Origin: Aptenodytes patagonicus
Taxonomy: Eukaryota; Chordata; Aves; Sphenisciformes; Spheniscidae
Length of the DNA: 64,000 nt
Assembly: GCF_965638725.1 (NCBI RefSeq)
Contig: NC_134955.1
Span: 72,608,069 to 72,672,068 of the forward strand
Reading direction: 5' to 3'
Shown here: piece after piece, positions 26,410-41,000 of the stretch
How positions within the stretch are numbered: position 1 is the stretch's first letter
Layout of the letters: each line of letters opens with the position of its first letter
The notes under the pieces: generated by a model
The model's input: only the letters and a program-made list of their open reading frames with translations
Told to the model about the DNA's origin: nothing
Database searches by the model: none
Position numbers and translations under genes: made by a program

Positions 26410-26440
<31 letters not shown>

Positions 26441-27527
26441 ATTTAGTGGGATGAAGCTCTTTTAACAATGAGTAAAGGAGAGAAAGCTCAACTGGAAATT
26501 GAACCTGAGTGGGCATATGGCAAGAAAGGGCAGCCTGATGCTAAGTATCCTTCTGCAATCAGTTACTCATTAAGTAACTTGGAAATGCTTGGTGGAATAA
26601 AGTGCTTTATGGACAGGGATATAATGGGGCGAGCATTCCCTTGTTACTCATAGCAGGCTTAAAATGTTAACAAATATAAAAAAACCTCAGTGAATGTAAT
26701 GGATGGACGCAATTGCCTATTTGTTTTGAAGAAAAGCTCCTGTAGGGCGTACTGCAGAGGAGAACTTGCTATTGTTTTCTGCCTGCTTTTTCACTCTAGC
26801 TGCTTCCAAGTGCTTATTCCCACAGCACGGATGGGGATGCTAACCAGCGTAGTTGGGAAGTGGGTGGAAAGTTACCTGCTGCAACTGTGGAGACAGCAGT
26901 TAAATCTTGGCTAGAAGAACCAGTTCTGGGAGACAACTGAAATACGGGATCAAGCGAGTGATCCTGCAGCGTGTCTTACACAGTCACGTTTCTTTTTTAC
27001 CAGCGCTTCCGGAGGAGGGGAAGTGATTGTTCTCTCTTGCTCGAATCCTATGTCATGATAACTTTAAAGGACTGTCTAGAAATTCTCCTTCCCTCTGTGG
27101 TATAGTAGGACAGTCTAACCTCCTCCCAGAGGAAGACCAGTGACGGTGCCCCACAAATGGAGACAATGCTTAGGCAGTCCAGGTAGGACCCAGCTGCTCA
27201 TCTTCAGAGGGATGGGAATAATGAGAAGCATGTCTTAATAAAGGCGTACCTGCAGAGCTGGTACTGAATGTCTCGTGACAGCTCACGTTAGACAGCAGCT
27301 GTGGTTCCATACTAAATCCAAGATGGTAAAAGGGGTCAGTGAAATACAAACCTGACCCCTGAGGAACAGGACAACAGGTGGTAAGTCACTTAACAAAACA
27401 AACCCCAGGCAGTTAACAAACACAATCACTGTTTTTTTTTTTTTTTAAAGCTTCCTTAACTTTTGTAAACAGGATTCCACCAAATGCAAAACTTTTCTTT
27501 GAAGTGGAACTGGTGGATATCGAATGA
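22828..27527 (+). CDS. FKBP3: FKBP3 (FKBP25), nuclear peptidyl-prolyl isomerase, 7 exons, 225 aa
   Basis: Exons are 22828-22938, 23013-23114, 23194-23301, 23689-23824, 24838-24905, 26447-26544 and 27473-27527; the frame stays open to TGA. FKBP3 is the nuclear, rapamycin-binding FKBP that binds nucleic acid and chromatin factors. Residues 1-71 form the basic tilted helix bundle ([31 protein letters not shown]). Residues 72-107 are an Ala/Lys/Glu-rich linker that differs clearly from the mammalian one. From GPPKYTKS to the end (about 108-225) is the FKBP isomerase domain, with [36 protein letters not shown] and IPPNAKL. Introns 1 and 2 are only 74 and 79 nt. The exon 3 donor, GTCGGT, is weak but is the only one that keeps the frame. 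The exon 6 acceptor follows a run of 23 T. The ATG has A at -3 and G at +4. Confidence 0.97.
24906..26446 (+). other. FKBP3 intron 5
   Basis: Starts with a consensus GTAAGT and ends in a T-rich tract (26417-26439 is 23 T) before TTTAG. I see no nested gene or clear repeat in it; the short open frames are unsupported. Confidence 0.7.
26545..27472 (+). other. FKBP3 intron 6, U12-type (minor spliceosome) intron
   Basis: The donor reads GTATCCTTC, eight of nine bases of the U12-type GT subclass consensus GTATCCTTT. TTCCTTAAC, an excellent U12 branch site, lies at 27452-27460, with the branch A about 13 nt before the acceptor AG at 27471-27472. A polypyrimidine tract lies upstream of the branch site, not between it and the AG. 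The spacing and both motifs fit a minor-spliceosome intron, and the frame across it (Lys split 2+1) is correct. Confidence 0.9.
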
Positions 27528-29022
27528 AGTGAAGAGTTTCCTTCGCTGCTGGGAATCCATTTACGATGAAGAAAGCTTCTGACAACTGCAGTTTTGCTCT
27601 TGTAACTTCAGGATATAGTTACAACTGTGGCCTTGTATTGAAATCAAGTTTGTTTTCCCTGCCCCCCAACTGCTGTACAGTAACATACCACTAAAGCAAA
27701 CATAGTTTATACATGCAAGTGACTTTGCTTTTTTGTGTGTATGATCACCTTAAAACTTCTTTCTCTTACTATGGGGCAAAATGGCACAGATCTCCAGCAA
27801 ACTGTTAAAGGAGACGCAGCCCCATCGGGAACTGCCACGACTGTTTTTATTAGCCCTTGCCGTACTGACTGACCTGCGACCGAAAGACATTTACTTCCAT
27901 ACCTAGCTCAAGTCTTCAGCAATGCGTTTCCCTTTCAGCTTTATCTTCTCTGTAGCTGCTGAGTTTTACAACAGCACTCACCCAGCAATTTTAGTTAACC
28001 TAAAGAGGAAAAAATTTACACTTATATTCCAGGCACTAAATTTCTCCTTTAAAGGTGTTCTATGGAAGTGTCAGGCATGGTGCCCACCCCATTCTAGAGG
28101 AGAGCTGTACGTACCACAAATGTTCCTGAGGTGTTCCTGTGCCACAGCCACAGACGTACATTTGAACAAGACAGGTGTTGGACTGAGACTATGGCGTTCT
28201 TACTCCTGGCTTGAATGAGGCACTCCAAGAAAGCTCAGAGGACTAGTGAATTCCTTGCTTTTATTACAAAAATGGGAATGATCACTTTGATCAAAATGAA
28301 AAAAGTTTGCTCACACTGCATACATGAAAAACTCTAAATACAAAAATCATCCCAAACACAGTTTGTGCTTTTTAAAAAAGAATGCAACATCATTTTGCAC
28401 TGCATTTTAATTTTTGACCCCCACACAGAATAGAAAATACATATTGCAGCTTGCAAAGGCTGCCATCGTAATCTGGAGTTTCAGTCATGACAACATAAAC
28501 AAAGCGGTCTGGGGTTTGCTCACTGGGGCATGGAAAAGATCTCGTGATAGAGCAGGTCGTGTCGTTTTGGCTGGAGAGCAGAGCAGAAGAGGACAGCCTT
28601 GCTCCTGCACTGGCAGCCCTCCCGACCTGCTTGTTTCCTGCAGCAGCCGTGGTGGCCAACACTGGTCAGCGGAACGGCTTTGGGAGGAAAAAACCAAAAA
28701 ACCTACAGTTTTACCAATTAAGTCTATGGAATCATTATGAGACTGAAAAAAATTCTTCAGATAGCTCCATAAATTAGTGCAGGGAGTTAAAAAAAAATGC
28801 ATTTACGGTAAACTAGAGTTGTACAGAGATACCATTTATCAGTTACCAGCGCACAAATCTTGCTGCACGCATACCCTGTGAACATCAGCTCACTTCACAT
28901 GCAAAAGACCAAAAAGCAGGTATTATGACAGTTCTTTCACATCCCTAATTTAGAAAAATATATTTTTTTTTATTCCATCTTTGTTGAAACTGCAGCACAG
29001 TGAACTTCACTCACTCTTCAGA
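27528..29022. other. Convergent 3' ends of FKBP3 and PRPF39
   Basis: The FKBP3 stop (27527) and the PRPF39 stop (29023) face each other across 1.5 kb, which must hold both 3' untranslated regions. No AATAAA or ATTAAA for FKBP3 was seen on the + strand here, so it probably uses a variant signal. The open frames across 28390-28800 on both strands are unsupported. Confidence 0.65.
28260..28265 (-). terminator. Candidate PRPF39 poly(A) signal
   Basis: TTTATT on the + strand, i.e. AATAAA on the minus strand, about 760 nt beyond the PRPF39 stop codon. A second AATAAA (27846-27851) lies further downstream. Use is inferred from position only. Confidence 0.5.
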
Positions 29023-32000
29023 TCAAGTTGGATGATAATACTGTCCGTAATTCCATGCGTTCTGGTAATTGTACTAGGAAAAAAACAAACGAACATGATG
29101 ATGTAAGTCAGACTGCCCAGGCTCCGCAAAGGATGCCCGATAACAAGCTAGCTATCGTTCCAGAAAGGCACAGGTAAGTTTACCCTTTGGGAATTTTAAC
29201 AGTTCTGAACAGAGCGGCCAGTGTGGCTACGCCAGCATCGGCGTTCCCGTGCCACACACAGAATGTTCAGGTCTTGGGACCTCTTCACCAAGGCTTTGCA
29301 TGCAGCCTGTACCTTGGTCTGGTACCAAGGGTGGAACAAGCAAGGGTGTTCCTCTGCAGTGCAAGACCCATGAACTCCCAGCCTCCTTAAAGGTCCGCTG
29401 GAAGTCAGCTTTGTTACGGAGGTAAAACAAGTGTGGTTCAGTTGCAAGTCCAGGGCCAGGTTTGTACCAAGGGTCAGCACAGAGGCTGGTACTGTTGCCT
29501 GTAACATTTTTAGTTGCTTAATAAATATGCATGTGGCAGGTCTTCAAACACGGGACAGCTCAGAGGTTCACTCTTGCTCTCCTCAGGTCCCCTCTGTGGT
29601 ACCTGCTTTATGGCTCCTCGTCAATCCCCTTTCAAGTCTCATAAGAGGGAGGAAAAAGGGAGGGAGCAGAAGGTAAGGGAAGCATGAACTGTCTGTGTTC
29701 TAGCTCCATGTCCACTATTACAGCGTGCCCCACAAGATGGGAGAGCCAAGGCAGACGGCTCAAGTGCCCCCGCACCACTCCCTTTGAAGCCATCGGTTTG
29801 CAGCTAGCAGAGACCATCACTGAGACAGGTCCCATGGTCTTACTGCAACCAGCTGTACCCCAGCTGAGCCTAGGTAGGCATTCAGCAGCGTAACGTTCTT
29901 GGGGTATCATGAACAAATGTCTCCATTCCCTCAGAAAGTGTTTGTCTGCTATTCTCGAGCAGATTGTGAAATGCACAGGAGGCAGAGAGTGATGGAGTTA
30001 CCACGTCAACCACAGGACTGAGATCTTCATCAACACTGCAAGTCTGCCATTCCCACAGTTCTACGTTTGAAAACTTGGGGCATTTTTCCTGGCCTAGTGC
30101 CGAGCACAGTTCCCCCATGCTGGCTGAGACACCTTTTCACCGCCTGGCTTTGCAAAGAACACTTGACCTTGATGGGGGCAATTCCAAGCTGCAGTTACAC
30201 AGCAGCCGGTTTGCGTCCCATCTGCAAACACTGTTCTCACTGGCTTGATAGGCTCCTTAAAGGCTGAACAAGTTTTCATTAAACCGCTTCAGCGAAAGTT
30301 TCAGTTGGACCCTCTACGATTCACAACCCGGAAGAGTAAGCATTCCAAGCCTGCAGCGCGCAACTCTCATCCCAGCTGAGGGGGCACCAGCAGTCCCCAC
30401 CTTTACCAGTACTAATCTTGTACATAAAGGCAGGTGTTGAAGCTCTGGCTTTACAGCCTGCCCCTTGGACAAGTCAGAACACAAAACGGACTGTCAGTCT
30501 AGAAGCAAGCAGAGCGTGTGCTGGAGGTTGCTGCTGCCACAAGCAAGAAGAGGAGATCAAGGTATGATGTTACTGATTCACTCTTTAAGCCCCTATAGGG
30601 GACAAAGTGAAATGCCATGCAAGAATAGCCCCAACAGACAAGCTATTGAACAGACTGATTTTGCATGCACTATGTACCAGTGCAGCAGAACCCATACCAA
30701 GACGTTACAGGAACTATAGTTGGAGAAAGTAACTATCAAAACGCATAGTAAATTGGCATCCCAAGGCAACTCTCCTGGGCAAAACGCCCCAGCACAGAAC
30801 AGATCTATTGCCCTTCGCCAACAACGTCCCCAACTGCTGTCACGCTTCCCTTCACATGAAGAGCTAGCTACCAAACTGCTCATCTTGCTCCACGCTACAG
30901 AGAAATATTTTACACTTGCATAATAGCCCCAAGAGGAATCAACAAAGACAAGAGCTAAATTTTTACTCCAAACTTTCCTCATCAGCTGACACCGGGCCAC
31001 AGAGAAACATCACTGGGAAAACCACAACGTGCATATATTCAGAATGCGCGTGTTGAATGAAGGAACCAAAGCATGCACCTACCTGGTACCAGGCGTTGTA
31101 GTTATACGCTGCCTGATTGACTTGCATGTCTCCATCCATCATCTGTGCTGATGCCAAAGTTGGGTCGTCTGTGAGCATTTTCTTTTCATCCGGCTCCTCT
31201 GATCTGTGAAGTTAATATTTGCTGGTAAACGGCATCTTAGATGAAATTCTGAGCATGTCTTCATGTGAGAAATGTTATAACGGATAAGGGTAAGTATTTT
31301 CAGACTTGGTGCCCTGTCCAAACAGGGTAACAGAATTTGACTCAGAGAGGGACAGCAGTATATTGTGCTTCAGAACAATAGTCTGGTTTTTAAATTGTCC
31401 CGGTGCTCAAACAGAGACAGCAAAAGCATGTTTCTGCTTAGAGACTGAGTTATTTTTACCAGTACCATTTAATTTTTCTGTGATACATAATACAAAAAGT
31501 TATTTTTCAATAAATCCATTTACAAATATTTTAGCCAACAGTACAGCTCTGTGTAGTATATACTTTACATGATTAAAAGAACAGTGATGATGTTCTTGTA
31601 AGCAGTAGGTTTACAGCTGAAAAACATGTATATATATTCATAGATTAAAGAAAAAAAAAAGTCTCTGAGACTGTTCTCTGAAGTATTTTTAAAGCATTTC
31701 CAAAGTGCTTTGTATCAGCTACAGTTCAGTGTGGTGTGTGTTCCAGCTACCCCACAGTGCATCATCTATCAAGTTGGTTTATACCCTCAGGTGAACAGAC
31801 TTCCTACCCGTTCTCTGCTCTCCTTTTTAAAGAATCCTGCTCCTTCAGAAGTGCTTGATGTTCATCGTAGGCATCCAAAAGCCTGAAGGAGACAAAAAGA
31901 AAGCTTTGCTCACCGTTTTCATGTAAACATTTTAAACACACAAGCAACCATTTTAAAAAGTCTACTTCAAAATAAAAATACAAAAAAATTCTAAAACAAA

Positions 32001-35000
32001 CTCAATCATAATCAGATTTTAATCAGCGATCCACCATGAAGATGGGAAAGCTGAAAAACTTAATTTGAAGGGGGATTCCACAATGCATAGTGAAAAATTT
32101 TCTGCAAGTGCAGAAATTCCGAACTTGCTCAACTTTTAATCGCACTTCATGCAGTTCTTCTGTAAAGTTTCTTTATAAAGAAAGTTTTCTAAAACTTATT
32201 TGTGATACAGCCGCTTCTTCCAGTGATTGCATTCCCTCAGCTGCGTGTTGATGCCATCCATAGCAGCACTGACATTTAGGAATCAACATTTCTTTAAATA
32301 CTGGAAATGAGTATTTTACAAAATTGTAACAATTCCAAAGTAGCACCTTACAGCCTTTTCCCAAACAACGTGAGAAGCGTAGGTGTATTTAACACAGCAC
32401 AAAAGAGTCATATTATTTAAATATCAAGTATAACCATATATTGCTGAGTGAAAGAGTAATACTTCTATTTCCTAGGTAAAATTCCCACTAATAGCTAAAT
32501 ACCATTTCATCTGCTGTGTACCACAGTTTACAAGGTATCACATGAAAACTGCTGCTTCTGTCAATATCGCTCTGTGAAAACCATTTCTTGTACTTATTCT
32601 GTGCTCTAGTATTATTTGGGAACCAAAAACTTCATTTTGTTTGGTCTACCTAGGACCCCAAACTTGCAACACTTGGCTGCCACGCAAGTTGGAACGGTCA
32701 GAGTCAGCAGAAATTAAGGACAGCTATTGTTAAAAAAACATACAAAGCAGAAAACTAACTCATGGTTAGTCCTTCCAAGTTACTTAGCTGCAAAATGTAA
32801 ATAAAAACAAGAGCTTTTTTTACAATAGAGAATTAAGAGGAAAAAAGTATATCTAGTATTTAATTAAGCAGTTGTACTGATCCTCCCACATAAGCGTACA
32901 GCATTGTTAATACTTCTCAACGTAGAAAAATCAAATCAGTGCAGTTTTGGAAACCTCAAGCAGCAGCTCACAGGGTATGGAGTATCAAATTATACCTGTG
33001 TCACAGAACACTTTGCATTCTCTTCGAGAAACATCCTCCTTTGTAAGGCTTAGCAAGAGAAAACTACAGTATGAAGTTACAGGCAGCGTAATTTTGCTCT
33101 GTGAGATATTTCATTAAAAAAAGGGGTAATTTTCTGAAAAGATATTCCTGTTTAAAAACAGGAATTTGGTTTAGAAAAGCAGCTATCCCTCAGCAAAGCA
33201 CTGATGGCACAAAAGAAACAATTTAATGGATGCCACTAACCCTACCCCTTCCCTACTTTTACAAGCACTCTTTCGGTGACCCTAGTTTGGCCATTGCACA
33301 GATTACATCTTACTTGTTTACATCAGAACCAAAATCTTCAAGAAATTCCACTTTTCGCTGAGAAAACGTAATCCTCATTTTTATAGACAACGCGCCATTG
33401 ACAGCTTTATCAAAACAGCTCAAGATGTTTTCTTCATTTTGCTTGAGATCGCCACTGTACTCCATTTCAAGTAAGTTGAGATACAGTTTCGTATTTTCCT
33501 GTTCAAAAGATGTATTAGAAGTTGTACATCGTAGGTCATGTTAGGTTTTTAACGCTGAATGTATGTCTACCGATGCATACCAGAACATTTACATCATAAA
33601 TACATGCTAGAATAGTGAATAAAAAGATTTTCTTTTTACACTGGTCATCTTTGACCTGGTTTGTTTCACAAATAGATTAGAAGCGATCTAACACTACAAA
33701 AACAGATGTCACACTTTGCTAATAGTAAGCTAACAGTATTTGGAGTGCCAAACATTTCTGCGGTTATACAAAACGATCTACAAGTACTGCCTACACGATC
33801 AGTTTTGTTCACCTTGAGATGTGAACACGCCTGTAATATTTAAGATTCTAAAAAGGAAAAATGAAGGTAGGAAGCACATTGTGCTTCTGATGAAAAAAAA
33901 TTTGCAAACTTCCAGATTTGCAAGCTGCAAATATGGCAACATCAGTTTAGAGGGACTGGTGTCTCCATGCAGTAATGAAGCATTACATACAGTTACAGTT
34001 CCTGTCATCACTGTTGCCATATTTAAAAAAAAAAGGTTCAGCAAGAGAGAAAAATACCAGGATTTTTTTTTTTTTTTTTTTTTAATACAGCAAAGAGGGA
34101 ACACATACTTTGTCAATTTCTATGGCTTCTGACAGCACTTTTCTTGCCTTTGGAAGATTTTTCTGTACTTTGAAGAGGTGTCGAGCTAATTTGATGGCAT
34201 AAAACGACGATTCACTAATTGATTTGGCATTCCTAACAGCCTCTTCAAGCAGGTGTTCAGCTTCTTCCATGTTTCCATGTCTGCGTTCTAAGCTTACTCT
34301 TCGTAAGCGAATCATTGCTAGCCCTAGAATACACTCTTCAAATGTTTTCAAGATTCTTCTTGCTTCATCGATGTTGCCTAAAACACCGGTGAAGATGCTT
34401 TAAGATGTGAGACATCCAACAGCCTCTTAAAAACAATCCCTCCCAGCAAAAACTAACGTTGCTCTTACCCTGCTGCTCCTCAAAGGCAGCCCACAGCATG
34501 TGAACCATTGGTTTCTTAGGAAGATGTATTGTGCAAGCCCTGCTGTAGACATGCCTCACTCCTTCAATACTATGATTCTCCATGTATTTGGCATACTATG
34601 GTTGAAAACAGAGTAGAGATTGAAAAATTTAAAGCTTGTATTTGCCTTTAAAAACATGACAGAACGATAAAATTCTTTTGTTTAAACCCATTCAGCACCT
34701 TTATTGAACCACTAGACTAGTTTCTGTAAGGAAGGACGTAGAGAGGCAACGAAGTTGGCATATGCAGCAGTCAAATCTGGTTGCAAGCAGACCATCTCCT
34801 AATGCAACAGATATAGTTATACATGAACAACATTCCACAAGAGTACAAAAGGTTAGTCACTAGATCAATGTATGCAATCAGTAGGAGGTAGGTGGTAAAC
34901 CGCTTCCCTTACCTTAATCCAGAAGTCCTCATAGAGGGCACATGAAATAACACATCTTTCAAAGAGGACCACAACTCGTTCGTGAGTGCCATTTTCTATC

Positions 35001-38000
35001 TCAAATTCTAAGTACTCTTTCCAGTTTTTCAGCTGAATTTTCTCCAGAGGTTTTACATGAAAGTAAGGCCTCTTTATCTGCAAGAGTCACAGTACGGCAA
35101 CTTATGAGCAATAAGCATACCACCAAGTTGCTTAAAAAACCCAACCAAACAGCCACACGCCATTGAAGTAGTGCCATTTAAATAAACAGGACTTCAGAAT
35201 GATAGATCATCATCTGTTCAATTAAGTCTGCTGGGGTTACCCAAGTATTGGTCAAGAGATTTTGCTGACAATTACATTCTAGGCTAGTAACTCGTTCTTC
35301 TAGAAAGCTTTTTCAGTGCAAGTGTTTACAGCAGCTGAGAAAGAACTCAGCGCAGTTACTCCCTTGCAAACCTGCAGTCACGACGTAACAATGACATTAT
35401 AAACAACAATTAATATTGTCCACATACATACAACTGAAGTACCTCCTATTGTACTAGCGCATATCCTACAAATTAAATTCAAAGTTTGGTTGAGAATCAT
35501 GACAAGGAAAGACAGAGCACTGAATTGAACTTCATATTAAATATTTACATTAAGCTGATTATTCCAAGAGCTAGCAAGATTGCATTTTTATTGATGACTA
35601 CAAGAGGAGCTGGGTGGGACAGAGTTCAGCACAGAAAATTTAAACATTGCTTTCAACTAAACATAGCAAAGCATCCTTCTGGAGATCTTTTGCTTTTTCT
35701 CTCCCTCATCTTTAATTTTTCCCGATTATTTCTCTCCCGTACTGCAATTCCATCTCTGATACAAATACACACAAACGGATGAAGAACTTGGGATAATTAA
35801 GGAGTAACATTCAATTCTTCAAGGCCAGCTGAAATTTAAAGCCAATCACCCCCTTCAGGCTCGTCACTGAACTCTGCTACCGAACCCAATACTCTCTTTC
35901 CATTTTGACAAATTCACAGGTACATTGTTCCGGCTAAAATAACCGTAAAACAGGTCTAAGGGGTCTCCTTCACTTATGTGACATCTGTTGCCTATCTACT
36001 TCATTTCTGTCCATTACAAAGACATGTTTAACTTTATATTTCAAACTCCTCATAGATCCAACATGTTGGTATCTACAGAGCAGATATACTCTCTTGGTAG
36101 AAAAAGTATTGATTCTGGCCAGGGGCAAGAGAGGACACCCTGGTCCCTAGACATTTTCTGCAGCATGTCCACAGTTTTAGCATTCTCCCAAGTTTCAATA
36201 ATTCGAAGCTTAAAGTTCCCTGAGCCAAGAATACCTATACTCACATAACCATCTTCCACAATACATCAGCATATTTGAGCCTCGCCTACTCTAGGGACAT
36301 GCCTTGTGTGCTCTCCTTCCTCCAACGACAGGTTAACTGGTACAAAAGTGACCCTGCAACAGGTTGGACTGGTAACAGCACTTCAGGCTGCTGTGTAACA
36401 GAAAGGGTAACCCGCCCCAGTTAGACCACGCTCTAGTCTACGGCGCTAGGACTGGCTACGTGCTATGTTTTCGAGTTCCTTTGGCTTACAAGGTATCTGG
36501 CCTCGTCCAACAAAGTGCAATAAGCAACACAACAGTTCTGACATCAGGTAACCCGTTAAGGAGTCTCTGAAAATCTGTCCCAGTTGTTTAAATACAATGT
36601 ACTTTTTAAAAAGAAAGTAAATATAAAAGAACCACCATGTTATACAATATGGTACTTGCCAGGAGGAAAAAAAAAATAAAAAAGAGACCGAGAATTAAAA
36701 ACTCAAGTTGTTTTTTCAAAAGTAACCAAACTTAATTCTACATAGAAGTTCTATATTTGCAGTGATCAAATGATTAGTTTAATTAATACTTTTAATACAT
36801 TATACATAGGAGCTGCATGTTACGATGGCTACTTTTGGAAAACAAAAGTTAACTGATTTCAGGTTTAAAAGTGTAATGTTAAAATACAAAACCATATAAA
36901 TTTCATTCTCCTTTTAGGATAGGCTTACCTTTTCAATTAGAATTACCTTCACTCCCTTATTATTTTGCAATGTCCCACATGCATAAAGCAGTGCTAACTT
37001 ATGTAGCACTTCACGCATGTATATTTAAAGACTGCTTAGTAAATAATACACCACCTTGCCCCACTCCAAATACTGCTTAAAGATTTTTAAATTGTCAGAT
37101 GACAGAGCTGACCTCACAAGTTGCCTTTTCACAAGAAAAATGGCAGAGAAGTGAAACTTTATCTTTGTTCAAAGCCCCACAACAGTTTAAATCGTAAGGC
37201 CTAACTGTTACCCAAAATTCCTAGTCTTACGTTCAACACTCTTGCACATGCTGCCTTACATAGAAAAAAGAAAACTTACCGCTTCTTCAAACGTCCACCT
37301 CTTACTGACTTCATGTTCATTGTGGTTAAACATTTCTTGATGAATCTCAATGATTCTGTGCCTCATGTTTTCTATCTCGGTAATTAGCTAAAACATAATT
37401 TTAAAAAAATGTAACACAGGTAGACACCGCATCACCTTTGTAAATGCATTTTACGGTGACAGTAAGATGCATGAATTAAAGTATCACAGGTGCATTAAAT
37501 GTTACCCTGAACAGCTAGGGGAAGGGATGGGATGCTGCCTTGATGGTGCCTTGGCCCTCAGTGCAACCCAACTGAACTGGGTTTCTATCTGAAGTTTTGC
37601 TCTTGTGTTACAGATGATTGAGATTTAATGTGAATTTGGATCCAAGTCAAACTTGGTTTCGGTATCTGTACGTTTTCACAGTTCGCAATTCCTTTGGATG
37701 GCTCCAAGTTTTTGTAAGCCTTTGAAGGCTATGAACCTGCACAGACCATTGCTGATGAAGAGCCTTCTTAGACCACAGTTCCTAACCTGTTAACTGGAAC
37801 AATTAATATTCATTCCTAAAGTTTTGTAGATCACTTCTTTAATTTTTTAACTCCATGTCTTTAATACCTATGAAAACACTGGAAAGATATGTCCTGTAGA
37901 CAAAAGCAGTTATCACGTGAGCCAAAGAGCAATGATATGCAAGAGAACTATGGGAACACCTCAGCTACAGATATATTAAACTGTCTGCAGATAAACTCGT

Positions 38001-41000
38001 CTTTTAGCCACAGAGTAAGGCAAGAAATGCCAGTGAACATCCTCTGCGTATGTACCTTGGCAGGGTCAGTTATATCTTCAGTACCAGAGGGCAGGTCGTC
38101 TCCAGGTTGTGCATCCTCTCCACTATGGCCGTTCACAGACGCTAGTTCTCTGCGCAGCTGAACAAACTGCTCAGTAGTCAGAAGGTCTCGAGGCAAGTTG
38201 TTCTGTATATGTTCCTTAAACCTAAGAATAGTTAGAAACAAGTCAACACAAATTTGATGTTTTATGTTGCAATATTCTGCATAACCAGAGCACAACAGTA
38301 AATCCTAGCAGGGTTCTGCATTACTTTATTGATCTAGAGCAACACTGAGAACGTGACTTCTGACAACATACAGACAAAATGCAACTTCTACTACCTATCA
38401 GACTTCAAAGGCTTCACATTTCAAAGAGAAGTGAAAGGATGATGAACTTCAGTGGCAAAGACAGACCACCTGCCATGTAAAATTGATGGCAAAGGACAAG
38501 ATCAGTTTCAGAGGAAGATCCTTACTTCCAAAACCAAAAGATCTGTAGAAATTATGGGGAAGACTGGTGCATAATTTAACTAAGGCTTCTGGTTCCCTCT
38601 TAACCTCTCCATATTAATGCAGAATTCTACTATCTAAAACTTAACCAAGTATTTCTCTTTAGTCAATTAAATTAGTGTTTCACCACAGATGAGCATTGCA
38701 TGAGGAATTAGAGTTGAAAACTGCTCATTCTGATTTTTCAAAGACATCCGCTCTCTTCTTCCTCACAATTCCAAGGCCTTCCTTTACTCCACAGCAGAAT
38801 TTGTGAATTTATCTAAAACCAAATTCCTAAAATGCGTATCAGTACTTTAAAACAATCAAACTGTGTAAGTACATAAGTAGTAAGTAAGTATATAAAACTC
38901 AGTAACTATTTCAAGCTCTTGTTCTGAGTGAACATTTTCACATTTACAGAAGTAGGTTAGCGTGTGCTTAAGAAACTCATACCGTTAACTAAACCTTTGT
39001 TTCCTCTTTACCTCTGGAAATGATGACTGTAGAGTTGTGTTGGAATTCCAAGGATGCGGTCGTATATGGACGTAACTTCCCTTAGGTTTCCCTGTTCATT
39101 TTCCCAGTTTATATACATTTCCCATAGCCTGTCAGAACGGAAATCTGTCCCAGCAGCTAAAACTGCATGTTCATAGGCTCTGAAAAATGAAATAATTTTA
39201 CAGTTGTTTCTGGATGTGGTGACAGAACAAGGAAGAAAAGTTCTGGCTCTTACTTATTTAAAGATGATGAGCGTCCTCATTTACTCGCAACCACGCTTAT
39301 ATTCATTATTTAAATTCTTCACAGTATTTTCTAGATATCTGTAGCAAGATCTCTAGAATTTCAGAAAGTTCACGCTTTTTTTTTTTCCTCCAGCACTACC
39401 ACAACAGAACAAATAAATGCAACAGAAAAAGCCACTTGCAGGAACACAAGATATTAAGAAAATACAAGATCATTACCACTTACATCTTGTAAAGATTCTA
39501 AAACCACTACTTTAGCAGTTTAACACACAAAAGCTATATATCAATCATGCAGCTAGAAGCTGCTTCAGTAAAAGTTCAGTTAAAGCTTTGGGTCAAACTT
39601 TAGTCCAACCTCTTACTCTAACCAGGACCACTGCCAGCAACAGATGACGACAGACACATTCTAGCCATACCTTGAAAACCTCCAAGGAATTAAATTCCCA
39701 AAATTCTATGGGGAACCTGTTCCAGTGCAGCACTAAGTATTTCCTAACGTCTAATCTGAAGCTCTCAAGTCACAACTTTTGACCTTTGTACCACATTGTA
39801 TTGTCTACCCCTTCTTATGGAATTTGGCTCCATCACCTCTTAGAAGTCCTTAAAGTAACTGCAGGCTGTTATTAGCTTGCCCCGTAGCTTAAACATACTA
39901 ACCCGATTACACTGCTATACAACTACACGTATGGGCTTCGTGTATCACTTAGTCTGCTTTCAACTTACCCTCGAATAGTACTGTTAGTTTCAGGATCAGC
40001 AGGGTCCAAGGTCTCCTTTAAGAAGTTTATATAATGTATCCAAAGATCAACACTAAGAGGAATTGCCTGAAGCCCTCTGCGATAAACCTATGAAGAGAAC
40101 GTGAACTGTACTTCAAATACTTAATGGCGTCCTAATAGAGAGGCAACACTGTGTTATCCGGTGAACCTTAGAAATACTAATTACTGGAATTTTGTTTAAA
40201 TAATCTACCATTACCATTTGGGTGGAGGTTGGATAGAACATGGCAATGTTCTGATCTCCACGTGCAGAGTCTTGATCTTCAAAGCGCAGCGGTCCCTGCA
40301 TTCTGACCAGGTTGTGTGGGCAGGCTTTGGGGTACAGACCATAGGGCACAGACCCATTAGAGCATCATTGACAGCGTCTGACCAAAAATGCAATAAGATG
40401 TAGCAATTGTGACCAGCAAACCAACTATATTGTTTTGAAAATGAGTAATAAATGTAAGTGACAGAAAAGCCCTGCCCTACTTGTTAAGCTGCAGTGTAAT
40501 AGAGAGGCTTGCACTGCAAAGCTTGACAAACTGTAGAGGTTTAACGCACCTGCCAACAAAGAGAAAAAACATTAGCTACAAATGCCACAGACGTGACAAG
40601 TGCAAACAAAATCCCTACAAACCTGACCATACATGGCAGGTACTGGCAGCCAAATGACTTGCAGTAGGTTAGTCATTATTTGGCTAACAGGACCAATGGC
40701 AATAGCTGGGCCCAGCTACCTACATACCTCATCAGACTGTTTAACGTTGTCATGTCGCTTTTCAAGGTCTGCATACTTTTTCCAATATCCATAGCAATAT
40801 GGATAATGCGTGAAAAACCTGTCAAATGCTTTCCTGGCAGCTGGTAAGTGGTTCTGCAAGAAATACACAATAAAAGCAATGAATCCTTTCCTTAAAAAAA
40901 CCTTCACGTTATTTCAAAAACAACTACTGTTTTAATTTTGTCTTAAAAACGATTGGTTTTATTTTGTGGTCTCTGCTGATGACACTGGCAAGGGCAACTG

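Noticed and set aside
26468-26653. Alternative FKBP3 C terminus reading through exon 6
   Set aside because: The frame simply runs into the U12-type intron; the spliced exon 7 restores the conserved FKBP ending.
29074-41000. Intronic C/D-box snoRNA in PRPF39, as a snoRNA is known in the human gene
   Set aside because: Minus-strand TGATGA-like boxes (near 30026, 30985 and 35213) lack a D box and closing stem at suitable distance. A covariance-model search would be needed to find or exclude one.
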